NCBI GenBank assembly: GCA_003313425.1
Contig: NHZP01000012.1
Location: 558,001 to 622,000, forward strand
Reading direction: 5' to 3'
DNA from: Pseudopyrenochaeta lycopersici
Lineage: Eukaryota > Ascomycota > Dothideomycetes > Pleosporales > Pseudopyrenochaetaceae
DNA length: 64,000 bases
Part shown: positions 50,107 through 60,580 of the stretch, in pieces
How the letters are laid out: every line of letters begins with the position of its first letter
How positions within the stretch are numbered: position 1 is the first letter of the stretch
Translations under genes and position numbers: made by a program
The notes under the pieces: model-generated
The model's input: only the letters and a program-made list of their open reading frames with translations
Database searches by the model: none
What the model was told of the DNA's origin: nothing

Positions 50107-51957
50107 GTCAGAGACACGAGACTTTCCTTGCGAACCTGTCAACAAGCAGAATTGACAGGGTCATAATTCGACCTTCCAGATCCGGTATTCGGAATGAGGC
50201 TTCCAAGACACAAGCGTACTTGGCTTGCGTACTTACCCTACGATTATAAGCAGGTCCAAAGTGTTATCTTGTGCTATAATACGAGCCAATGCGAATAGAA
50301 CGGCAGCTTGTACCCTAACAGGATCCGACCTCCCGGTTTGTGGTGGATGAGGCGCCGCCAAGCTTGCCGAACTTTATCAGCAAGCACAGGCAATCGTCAT
50401 GATACTCACGTCGCTTGCCATTTGAAATGTGCAGAGGCTGGGAGTCCTCGTACTGCTCAGTTTTGCGAGCAATATAAATAAGGGTACGGGCGGGAAAGCG
50501 TGCACTTTGGCCGAAGCACGCTAGTCTCGCGTGTATATATGCTTTGATTTGCCGATTAATTCCCTTAGGTCGATGGAGCCATTATTTTGCCGTAGCATAA
50601 GAATGGCCAGAACCCAATATTCTTTCAGAACTATGTGCATAGCGTAGCAGCCGACTCACATTGTAAATCCCCTCCAGCTATTCCAATAAAGGTCCCATGA
50701 ACAAGAACAAGTCCATCTGGCATCAGTCGTGAGCTATGTATTTAATATAAGAAACTTTGTTTATGTCGATGCGATAGAGATGTCCCGGTCATTCACGTCT
50801 CCAAAAATAGTAAATTAGAAAAGCTTAGTATTTGATGCGTACGCGGCAGACCTGACACTTTGCATTAAGCTACAGTATTTGAAAGGGAGTCATGAGACAG
50901 TTTGAAATCCAGAGAGCTAATTTTGACTAATGGAAGCCATAATTTTGATGTTATAGAAACTCGGCATAACCAATGTGAGGAGGCGATTTCAGTTAAAGGA
51001 TCTAGTTCAGATGAAGGATCTGTTGGTTGCTAAAAGGCGGTCAAAACTGACCCACCCAGACTTCATATCTACTTAGCGTCAAATCGCCCATTTCCGAGCA
51101 AAACTTCAAGAAGCAGGTAGTGTTTTTGGGCCTGCCCGGGACGCCACTATTGCTGAGAACAGAAATTCTGCACCAATCCTAACCACATTCATACTAATCT
51201 CTCATTAGGCTACAACTACTCCATCCTTTTCCTTGGCTTGCTAGATCTATGCATGATAGTATCAGGGGTGAGTGGTTGACTGCTGGGTATATTGTCTGGC
51301 TTTACATCGGCTAGGCCATCGCTTTCGACACTCCAAGATAGACCAGATCGCGAGAAAGCCATTTCTGGGTCCAGATTTGAGTTTCAGAATCACCAGTAAC
51401 CTCAAAAATTCAAAGTTGCCGGTAATAAATCGATAGTAGCGCATATTTTCTTAAAATGAGCTGAAAGCTAAAATCGAAGACATTCATCATGAAAGTCCGC
51501 CCCTTACACCTACGATCGCCTTCAGCTGTACGGGAAATGTCAAAGTTGCGAATAAAATTCCGATGGAAGGTAAAATCTTTTCTTTTTACGACATGATGAG
51601 CCTAGATTCTTACATCGTCGTTGCTGTGAGCGATTGAATAAGCATTCACTTCCTGGTTAAGCTTGCTAAGGCGATGGCCGCAGTTCAGGACAGGAGTGCT
51701 AAGATTAGCTCAGGTTGCACTGCCACCAGTATCAGAACCGTTTAGTCATAGATCAGTTGAATACATTCAAAGCTCAGGTTCAGGAGCGGAAGTGGATTTT
51801 CGTTGGGTCACTTTTGAGGTAAATGCCCCCGGCTTGTTCCTTGCCAAGCGTGGGCTAACGCCGTTATCTCCTCTCAGTACTACCAACCTGCGGACACAGA
51901 AACAAGCATGAAGCCGCCCTGAGGTATCACAACGCCCTCGAGGCACTTATAATCGCA
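50107..51957. other. 1.85-kb gene-poor stretch
   Basis: Partly AT-rich, with no supported frame. The segment 51768-51805 resembles 45937-45974. The right end should carry the promoter of the GTPase gene. Confidence 0.5.
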
Positions 51958-52729
51958 ATGAGTTACACGCCCCTATCCCCAGAGGTGACGGTGCTTCTAC
52001 TGGGAGACGCCGAGGTGGGCAAGTCGACCTTCTTATCGTGAGTCTCCCTGCTTGTCTCGCGTCTGTTCTCTGATGCGGCGCATAGCTCAACAGCCCCGTA
52101 TCTCAGGTTGGCCGTGCTAGCTGCTTCTTTCATTCGTACACTGAGCTTTGGATATCGCTAACTTGTCCACCGATAGCCGTCTGACCCTCGGGGTTCAACC
52201 TCAAAGCGATGATCTCCCGCCCTACCGGCTCCCCGTTCTGCGTGACAGTGACCAGCCCTATGCCTTCGATATCACCCTCTACGGTCGTCCGTATAGGCTT
52301 CGGTTCTTCGACACCGCATCGCCTACAAACTACACCCTTCTACACCCGTCCTTTATCATCCTGTGCTACGACATAACCTCTCGTGCCTCACTCGAATCTC
52401 TCTCAACGACATGGTTGCCAGTTGTGAATAAACATTTTAATTATGATGAAAACCTCCCGGTCATGGTTCTAGGCTTGAAGAGAGATCTCAGGAAGCAATG
52501 GACTCTAGCAGAAGTTGGGCAAGATAAGAAAGGCAAGGGCCCGAGCGTAATGCCACATGAAGGACTACAGGCAGCACAGAGAATGCTCTGCGATCATTAC
52601 GCAGAATGCAGTGCCCTGACTGGGGAGCTTTGCCGCGAGGTCCTTCAGGATGTTGCAAAAACCAGTGCAAAAACAACAACTGAGGCTGGAGGCAAGAGTC
52701 AAGGCCCCGAAATGTGTACCGTAATGTAA
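51958..52729 (+). CDS. Atypical Ras/Rho-like small GTPase with CaaX box
   Basis: Exons 51958-52037 and 52177-52729 (139-nt intron) give 210 residues, the normal small-GTPase size. The P-loop is GDAEVGKSTF. The switch II motif reads FFDTAS where DTAG is usual, and the base-recognition motif is LKRD rather than T/NKxD. The SAK-like position reads CSALTG. The C-terminus ends CTVM, a CaaX box whose Met favours farnesylation, so membrane attachment is likely. The overall pattern (LRFFDTASP, FIILCYDITSRASLESL, WLPVVNKHF) is closest to the Rho branch, yet no Rho insert helix is obvious. Nucleotide cycling may be altered; a pseudo-GTPase role is possible. Partner unknown. Confidence 0.85.
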
Positions 52730-53237
52730 CACGAAGATTGCGTCAATGATGCGACAACCGAGAATGCTACAAGCGGTCGGTTGTACAAGCAGTTCATTTT
52801 GTTGCCCAATCGCAATGGCCCAATAAGGCGCTGCGCAGACAGCTTTCTCTTCAACGAGCGGCGATATGACGTCGCTATTGGGATATCCCAGCTCGACAAA
52901 TGCGCTCTGTTGCACTAGCATCGAGCTGTCATCCGTAGATAGAGATGCGCTCCTAGGAACATGCATCGTTTATCTTCGACATCGGTTCACCTGCATGCTG
53001 ACCCAATCAGCTCTGGCCAATGGATATCGTGCTCCAGCCTCTAAATGACGGAACCATTCCCGATCAAGCACAGTTCACCGCACCTGCAGCTACACATGAT
53101 CAGCGAAGCTTAAGGTCATCGGCCCGGGGGGCTTCGGATCGCACATATATCTGCACCGTTCATAATCAGAGCTAGTGATGTTGGACAGCTTCAACATACC
53201 CCTCAGTCAATAGACCGTAAGGTCCCCCACCGCCACA
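52730..53237. other. Short intergenic gap
   Basis: Between the GTPase and PIN-like genes, both on the plus strand. No supported frame or repeat. Confidence 0.5.
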
Positions 53238-54608
53238 ATGCCCATGAGGGGGCTTCTTTCATCTTTTGTCGCCGCTGTGCAAGCTTCCTTATCAGTGTTA
53301 CTGGTCATATCTTACGGTGGTATCGCGGCCAAATTAGGACTCCTCGATTCAAGCAATGGCAAAGCAATTAGCAAGATATGCGTCAAGATGTTCCTGCCCG
53401 CGTTGCTCCTCATTCAGATAGGATCCGAGCTTCACACAGGCTCTGCCCACCGCTATCTCATCGTTCTACTATGGGCCTTCGTCTGTCACTTGGTTAGCTT
53501 CCTAATCGGCATTTTTGCGCATTTGGTGTTTGGCCTACCGGACTGGGTGACTGCTGCTATCATGTTCAACAATACGACGTCTTATCCGCTGCTGTTGATT
53601 CAAAGCTTAGACGAGACGGGTATCTTGGGAAACTTGATCGTGGGCGATGATACAACGAGGGCTTTGATTGGGAGAGCAAAGAGCTATTTCTTAGTCTTTG
53701 CAACTGTCAGCAGCTGCCTCACGTTCGCAGTAGGCCCAAGATTGATTGACACGGAACATGCGCCAGATTCAGACGACGACAAAACGCTTGAGGCGGAGGA
53801 TGATGATGCTAGCTCCAGTGAGCGGGATGTAGAAGGTGGAGAGAGCAACTGGCCGCCGAACGAGCAAACGAGACTTCTGGTGCCACAGTCCCATGAACCG
53901 CGCCGCCAACGCGATCAAAGTGTTGTGGGAATCACATTCTTTCCCTCAAAACCAAAGTTCACAACCGTGAAGCGCCGCCCTTTCTACATCCCCCGCCCCC
54001 GCTGGGCTGACTTTGGCCCAAGGACGCAGTGGTGGTTACTGTTCTTTTATGACTTTTTAAATGCGCCGTTACTGGGTGCTGTGCTAGGTGTCATTATCGG
54101 GCTCACACCACCGCTTCATCGTGCGTTCTTCGATAGCACTTATAACGGTGGGATTTTCACGGCCTGGTTGACAGAGAGTTGGAAGAATGTGGGCAGCTTA
54201 TTCGTCCCATTGCCCCTCATCGTCGCTGGGATATCACTGTATACATCGTACCAGGAGGAAAAGCAGGACGGCGAATCGAGGACATCGGTGCCGAAAGCTA
54301 CTACAGCTTTCATTCTCGTAGTCCGCTTTATCCTCTGGCCTCTTTTGAGTATCGGTGTGATCTACGCTATCGTGCACAAGGCCGGAAGAGAGGGCATTCT
54401 TGGTACCGATCCCATGCTCTGGTTTGCCATGATGTTGATGCCTACGGGACCACCCGCCATGAAACTTATCACCATGGTCCAGGTCAGCGACGCAGGTGTA
54501 GACGATGAGAGAAGAATCGCGAAGATCCTGACCATTTCGTATATTATCAGTCCTATACTGGCTGTTACCGTCGTTGGAGCTCTGAGGGCGAGTCAGGCAG
54601 CGATCTGA
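53238..54608 (+). CDS. PIN-like/auxin-efflux-carrier family membrane transporter
   Basis: Single exon, 456 residues. Five hydrophobic helices in the first 165 residues (ASLSVLLVISYGGIAAKLG, LIVLLWAFVCHLVSFLIGIF and others) and five in the last 190. Between them is a hydrophilic loop of about 95 residues rich in Asp, Glu and Arg (DSDDDKTLEAEDDDASSSE). Family marks: CVKMFLPALLL, and MFNNTTSYPLLLIQSL with the conserved Asn pair before the Pro. The arrangement of two helix bundles around a long cytosolic loop is that of plant PIN and yeast Ecm3-like proteins, which are secondary transporters. The substrate in fungi is not established; ER or plasma membrane location is possible. Confidence 0.9.
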   Translation: MPMRGLLSSFVAAVQASLSVLLVISYGGIAAKLGLLDSSNGKAISKICVKMFLPALLLIQIGSELHTGSAHRYLIVLLWAFVCHLVSFLIGIFAHLVFGLPDWVTAAIMFNNTTSYPLLLIQSLDETGILGNLIVGDDTTRALIGRAKSYFLVFATVSSCLTFAVGPRLIDTEHAPDSDDDKTLEAEDDDASSSERDVEGGESNWPPNEQTRLLVPQSHEPRRQRDQSVVGITFFPSKPKFTTVKRRPFYIPRPRWADFGPRTQWWLLFFYDFLNAPLLGAVLGVIIGLTPPLHRAFFDSTYNGGIFTAWLTESWKNVGSLFVPLPLIVAGISLYTSYQEEKQDGESRTSVPKATTAFILVVRFILWPLLSIGVIYAIVHKAGREGILGTDPMLWFAMMLMPTGPPAMKLITMVQVSDAGVDDERRIAKILTISYIISPILAVTVVGALRASQAAI

Positions 54609-55422
54609 AATATGTTTGATCGACCAGGAACTGGTTCCGAGGCTATCCGTATACGGTACATCCGTTGGTGATGTGGATCCGTTGCGAGACGAACCATAAG
54701 GAAGGACTGGGCGGCTTCAAATGTGCATCAAGAGTGAAGGAATATACAGTACCCTGTATTCTGGGTATGACTTTTGTCAATCAGCAGCCGTATACGGAGC
54801 CGATGACAGCGGGACTGCAAATAATATACAACATTACGTTTTCAGCGTACAACAGACACATCAATTTACCTGCTATCTGTATTTCACTGACAGTCGCTTA
54901 CTCTTTTCTCACATTATCTGCTCCTACTCAGCAATGTCCTTGTACTCATGGACTTTGTCATTGCCCGAGGATGCCTATTGAATACTGCGTACCTGACTGC
55001 TTATTTATGTGTAGACCACATCCTTCAATTGTACTCTCATCTCGTTTCCATCGCCTAGACCCTTAACTGAAAAGCTGCACACCCCTAATTGAAAGCGATG
55101 TCTTCATCGCGTCAGGTATAGATCCCATACGTCGGTCCCAAGCGCACGCGTTCGAGTGAGCTCATTTACAAAATGCATGTTAAAACTTGTTCCAGTCGAC
55201 TAGGTATCAAATGGTGACCCGGAAGAATAAGACAGGATACTACCATCGCGGCGTATGGTCGACGACACCTCGCTTAACTTACAAATGGCGCGTATGCGTA
55301 TCACAGGTGGCAGGCTGATGGGGGCCAAAACCTTGCGACCTCGTGCTTATCGTCCTGCATCTCCCACGTAGAACAGTTGCAACGAGCCGCCCATATTTTA
55401 GATTCCCACAGCACCGCAAGTC
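54609..55422. other. Intergenic, no gene seen
   Basis: Upstream of the HET-domain gene and downstream of the PIN-like gene. Frames at 54665-55066 lack domains. Confidence 0.5.
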
Positions 55423-57613
55423 ATGGAGAAAGTCCCGTTGACCCTTGCCAAATACTACGATGATCCGAACCGCAAGCCAGATGTCGCTAAAGAAGCAGTG
55501 GAACACCTGACAAGCGCCTTAGAGGAAAGTCATGGTCCGGCCGAAAAGCGCTTGCTTACCGTGTATTATGCTATGGAAACGGAGTTCCGAGAAAAGTATC
55601 CCCGGTATCTGAAGCTATTGATGTCCGCTATCATCGCTGGGGAGAACTTGCTTATAATAGTGCCAAAGTATGGAAAAGAGTGGCAAGCCATCTCCTTGAG
55701 CCTCGCGACTTTGATCATGCGGCGCTCAACCTGGGATGTACCGCATTTGTGGGACGTTGACCTTGCGGCGGCTCTTGTGAGAGAGCTGCTGGATCAGGAC
55801 CTCGATGGGCCAATGCGGGTCGCTGGGCATTGCAAGATGAGCGCTATCCTCGAGGAGAAGTGGAGGCGCACGAAAGATGAGGATTTTCTGAAAGAGGCTA
55901 TTCAACATCTAGACAGCGCGTGCGAGTATGCGGAGGGAGAGGAAAAGAACGCCTTATTGATGTGCGTCGCGTGTCTGCGCTTTAAACTCGATCGGGATGC
56001 TCTGAAGTGTATTATGGAGATGCCTCTTCGTCAACTTCATACTACTCCCGTCTCGTTTTCCTCAGTAGCACGGAAGAAGTATCGCTTTATCGATGCCCGG
56101 AGCTTGGCTGCTGGCGAAAGCCTTCGAGTACTAGAATTCGACCACCTTCCACCACATCGCTACGTCGCGCTCTCGTACGTGTGGCGCGGCTCGCATATCG
56201 AGGGTTCGGAGCAGTCGCAGCTTGGCATCATGTCTATTGAAGGAGCTGTCGGTGCTGACCCAATCTCAATCGAAGTGCTGGTTACAATATGTACTTGTCT
56301 AGAGAAGCTCGAGTGTGAATTGCTCTGGCTAGATGGTGTTTGTAAGTTTTCTTGTGCGTAAGGTATTATCGGGATCATACACTGATATCTACTCAGCCAT
56401 CATCCAGAATGACGAAGAAGATAAAGGCTGGCAGATTCAAAACATGTTCAACATCTACAAGCAGTGCAAACAATGCTTGGTTCTCCCTGGCGGGCTCTCA
56501 CGCCTTGTTCAACTCACTGAGCCTACATCATGGATACACCGAGCATGGACTCTCCAAGAAGCCGTTGTACCAGAGTCTGCCAAGTGCCTATTCTCTTGGA
56601 CCCGCGGTAACGCCAATCTGCAGTCGCACTTCCCTTGCGTCATCCAGGAAGTCGAACCAGGGAAGTCTGCCATGGCCGACCTGCGCTGGTTGCTCATGAT
56701 AAGCCTCCGTGGCAACGTGCGTGTGCTTTGTCCTCCAACAATGCCGTGGGATGATGAGAATAAAGAGATGATCAGCGTCAGGCTACTAATTGACACCCAT
56801 GAAAACAGTCAGGCTGAGGCTCTCATAGGTGCCATTGACCATCGGGGTCGAGAGGGGATGGGCAACGCCATCTGGCGATCTGCCCTTACACGCGTAGCCA
56901 TGCGACCTGTAGACACAGTTTTCAGCATCATGGGTCTCTTCGGAGTTTCCCTCAACCCTCTTCTTTTCTCGCCGACCGATCGAAAGGGCGCAACGATCGC
57001 CCTGATGCAGGCCATACTGCGCAACGGCGAGCATGCAGAATGGCTAGGTGCAGCACAAAACATGCAAATCAACGCCGACATACCCACCTTACCCGTCTTC
57101 CCCACAATGGGTGCTGGGGGAAACGCCGTGGTCGCAACGGATAAGGGCAACGTACCCATTTCGCAGCTCATAGGCAACGCATGGTGGCGCCTTGAGGGTG
57201 CGCCCTCAGGCGAAATGGACGACCAAGGCGCTCTCACAATGCATGTACAGACCATTCCCATTCGAAGAATTCGCCAAAATGAAGCAGAGCTCGAGGTACG
57301 GCCGAGAGGATACTCAGAGTGGGATGGCAAACCACATAGCAGCGATGTGTGGTATACTGCCTCCTCGGAGCAGGAACCGCCGTTCATGCTGCGGCTGGGC
57401 CGCAAAGAGAGGTACAGTAATGGGGCGTATCCGATAATGCAAGACCCTCGACCGTATCTAGTAATGCTTGTCAAGGGTGCAGGATCTGGATTGGTGAGCA
57501 ATTTCGGATATGCGGATATTGGTGCAAACATTCTTGACCTGCCAGGATGGGTGGAGCGCAAGATCGTCATTGCCGGTACAGGTGGGCGAGACACAAATGG
57601 GACTGTAGAATGA
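55423..57613 (+). CDS. HET-domain (heterokaryon-incompatibility-like) protein
   Basis: Exons 55423-56341 and 56397-57613 (55-nt intron, donor GTAAGT) give 711 residues. Residues 1-200 are helical and repeat-like (AVEHLTSALEESHGPAEKRL, EAIQHLDSACEYAEGEEKNA), reminiscent of TPR units. The HET domain starts near residue 240 (YVALSYVWRG) and continues with LWLDGV, then the spliced SIIQNDEEDKGWQIQNMFNIY and SWIHRAWTLQEAV. In most HET domains the position after LWID is CIxQ; here it reads VSIIQ. HET domains are TIR-related and can drive cell death in non-self recognition; fungal genomes carry many, most untested. The remaining C-terminal 300 residues have no recognised domain. Function as an incompatibility gene is inference. 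Confidence 0.9.
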
Positions 57614-57789
57614 ACTCTCTCAAGCGTACTTTCCTTCTTATTATAAAGAAACCTATAGGACAAATTACTGGCCTAACTTACCAGCATAAATATCAGCAAA
57701 AATAAACATTCGTTGACGAACATGAACCCACTTGGACCGATGCAAGCTCAGAATACTTAGCATTGAACGTGAACCTTTTCATTCGACAC

Positions 57790-58170
57790 TCACGTATACA
57801 TACACGTCATTAATATCACCATCACCATCACCATTATCCACACCACTCCTCGGCTCTCAATGTACCCAACGACGAAAGCAAGCGTGAACAAATATCCTAT
57901 GATTGCAAGTCCGTCTCTAAGCCGTCCATGCAGTAGCCCTATTGTTGCTGTAGACTCGAGAAGCAAAAGAGAAGCCGACCACAAAGTTTCTTTCAGAAAT
58001 ACAGGGGCCGGAAGGAAAAGCATGGCCCGAAGCCAAGAAGCGTCAAGGGTGACAGACACACCGCGACGCCGAAGAGTCCCAATTGCAGACTCAAAAAGTA
58101 CGAATGTGAACAAGGATCGGTGTATAAACGCCAAAACACCTGCCAGATGGATCCACCATATGTACACTAT
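57790..58170 (-). CDS. Possible 3' exon of a small membrane protein
   Basis: The frame encodes about 125 residues with three or four hydrophobic helices (SLFTFVLFESAIG, WLRAMLFLPAPVF, AIIGYLFTLAFVVGYIE, IMVMVMVILM). It has no ATG at its left boundary but is preceded by an acceptor-like CATATAG, so it would be a downstream exon. I could not find a convincing upstream exon among the frames at 58182-58511. The Met/Val run near the end comes from a CACCAT-type microsatellite. A real gene is possible but unproven. Confidence 0.3.
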   Translation of the reverse strand: MVYIWWIHLAGVLAFIHRSLFTFVLFESAIGTLRRRGVSVTLDASWLRAMLFLPAPVFLKETLWSASLLLLESTATIGLLHGRLRDGLAIIGYLFTLAFVVGYIESRGVVWIMVMVMVILMTCMYT

Positions 58171-58654
58171 ATGAAGACAGGTTACTGAATGAAAGTAGAC
58201 GACGTCGAATCATCAACGAGAATGTTCGTGTCGCATAGCCGGCTTCCTTGCGCCCCTGCCGTCCAGCCCAAGAAGGAAAGGTACGAGATGTATTTTGGTG
58301 TCCAGGGAGTGTTGCATTTCCCTGATGTGATGAAGATGGAAGGGTGACGTACGCCAAGCGCCGAACCATGCATCCTGACAATGACGATAACGCGTCCGAG
58401 GGAGAAGGAATGGGGGAGAAGAAGCGGTAAATTACAAGGTCGTAAGGTCGTCGGTATCGTGGGAGGCTGCCAGTACCGCACATCATAGTCGCAATCAAGG
58501 ACCATGATCATAGCGGCCTAAGCGCGACACAGCACGCTCAGAGAGCAAGTCGACTTCCAGTTTGCTTACCTGGAAGCGGGTAAGCGACAGTCTAGAATTT
58601 CGGCGGATAGTGCGCGTTTTCTTGTTCGACAGCACTCGGTATCCGAGGGGTTAA

Positions 58655-60580
58655 TTATACGAACCGGTTCATCATTTGGCCCGGTTGCATAGGCATCATG
58701 TGGACACCATTGGGTTGCATCTGCGCAATGCCATACGGGTTCTGGTGATTCATGTCACTTCCGAGGAAGTTGTTCATAGCAGCACCATGTAGACCTTGTG
58801 CCTGCGAGACCGGGCAGTCCTTGTGGGCAAGAAGCAACGTCTTCAGGTTGACAATTTCTTCGCGGAGTTGAGTGACTGTGGCAGACAAAGCATCATTCTC
58901 TGTGCTGAACAGCTCGACCTTGGCCTGCAGGTTGGCCAGCCATTGCTTCTTGCGCTGGCGACATTTAAGTGCAGCGACCCTAGGACATGTCAGGAACAAT
59001 GTCAACGTAACGGAGAGATGTACTTGCCTGTTCCTCTCGAGAAAGTTCTTACGCTTCTCTTCGTCAGTCATCTTCCTGCCCTTGCTGTCGTACTCCTCTT
59101 CTTTGATATTATTCTCGTCATCAGAGTCCTCCTCCATCTCGTCACCGATTGATGGGGCAGCATTGCTCTTCTTCCTTCCTCCCTTGGGGGCATCGTCAGC
59201 CTTGCGCTTGGTACCGGCAGCTTGTTTGCCGTTAGCGGCACCCTTCTTCGCACGTGAGCGCGTGGCTGTTTTGGTCTGCTCACTCTGGCCGCTCTCTGAA
59301 AAGTCACCGGTCTCGGCAGATTGGATGCTGTTGATAGATCCTTTGGTATCACGACGAGCATGGTTGGGGTTGACGGGCTGGACAGGCATGTGGCCGGCGT
59401 TCAAGGGTAGCTGTTGAGGAGGCATCGAGAAGGCTGGCTGGCCATTTCGAGTGCCACCGTTCTGACTTGCAAAGGACAAAAGATCATTAGCCGCACTACT
59501 GACGTCATGATTCGCATATGGGTCGTTTTGGGGCCGCTGCTGCTGTTGCTGCTGGAAGTTGTTTTGCCGATCCATTCCTGCGACTACCGCTTCGGGTTGC
59601 GAAGTCGGGGCGCTTGTTGTTGGTTTGCTGTGGTTAGCCTGAGCAGCTGCGCGTAAGGCAGATTGTTGGAAGTCAGCAGTGCCAGGAGTGACGCCGGCAC
59701 TTTGGAGGTTGAAGATGGCCTGGGTATTGGGACTGGGCGCCGGGAACATGGACCCGCCGCCGCCAGGTGTCAGGCCGGTGCGGAGGGACGATTCGTTGGG
59801 GGTTGGGAAACCCCTGAACGACTCACTGAAGTAGTCGGTCTGACCTGTAGGCCCACTAAGCATAGCAGGACTCAAGGGGCCTGCGCGCAACGACTGCCAG
59901 CCAGGAGTAATACCTGGTAGTGGTGAGGGTGACGTAATGTTGGCGACGGGTGGAAGGATGGTCCGGCCACCAGGTGTCTCTACGGCGTTGGGGTTGCCGC
60001 CGAAGGACTGCTCAAAGACGTTTGGCTCGAGCGAGAAGGGATTGTGGACCGTGTTGAAATAATCGGGTGTATCACCAGTGGTTGTGGGGGCAGGCTTTGG
60101 CGGAGGAGCCAGCGGTTGCGCATTTGTCGTCGCAGGCTTTGCGTCTGTATTACTGACCGGTTCCGTAGGGGCAGCTGGTCCGCGGATTAGCATGTTGTTG
60201 CGGTGGAGGGAGATGACATGCGCGACACAATGAAAAAAGGGCGGTTGCGAAGAGGGTTGACTTACGTTGCTGATCTTTGCCAACGGTCTCGACCTTTGCG
60301 GGCTCTGTCGGCGACACCATGGTTAGTCATTCATTCGCATTGCGACAATAGCAGACGAAACAATGAGACAATAATGGGCGCGCGCACACACACTCAGGCA
60401 GGCAGGCACACAGTCGCAGCAGTAGCACAAAGGGGCGACGGCAGGCGGAAAGGGGGCGACGGCGAGGGCATACACACCTTCAGTCTTAGTCACGATGGGA
60501 AGACTATTTTTACGGTCCTTTGGGGAGGACATCTTGGAGTTGTGGGGGGAGGTTCGCGCAGCTTGAGTTGCGGCAGCCAT
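58655..60580 (-). CDS. atfA: bZIP transcription factor, Atf1/AtfA type
   Basis: Exons 60580-60478, 60304-60266, 60174-59028 and 58979-58655 give 537 residues. Stress-activated factors of this family act below Hog1/Sty1 kinases in oxidative, osmotic and spore-resistance responses. The N-terminus reads MAAATQAARTSPHNSKM. NDPYANHDVSSAANDLLSFA, TPDYFNTVHNPFSLEPNVFEQSFG and several S/T-P sites lie in the regulatory half, with a polyQ run (seven Gln) near residue 240. The basic region DEEKRKNFLERNRVAALKCR continues into the RQRKKQW segment, followed by a Leu zipper. Canonical basic sequence requires a 48-nt GC-AG intron at 59027-58980 (AG|GCAAGT), which has no stop, so retention would insert 16 residues. 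A CRE lies 450 bp upstream. Confidence 0.94.

Noticed and set aside
56809..57663. 284-codon minus-strand frame opposite the HET gene
   Set aside because: Shadow of a strongly coding exon; Ser/Pro/Arg-rich composition typical of antisense frames.
57820..57838. CACCAT-type microsatellite as a possible regulatory repeat
   Set aside because: Three to four units only, within a doubtful coding frame; nothing suggests function.
59500..59507. Third exact TGACGTCA
   Set aside because: Lies inside the AtfA coding sequence, so it is explained by codons and not counted as a regulatory site.
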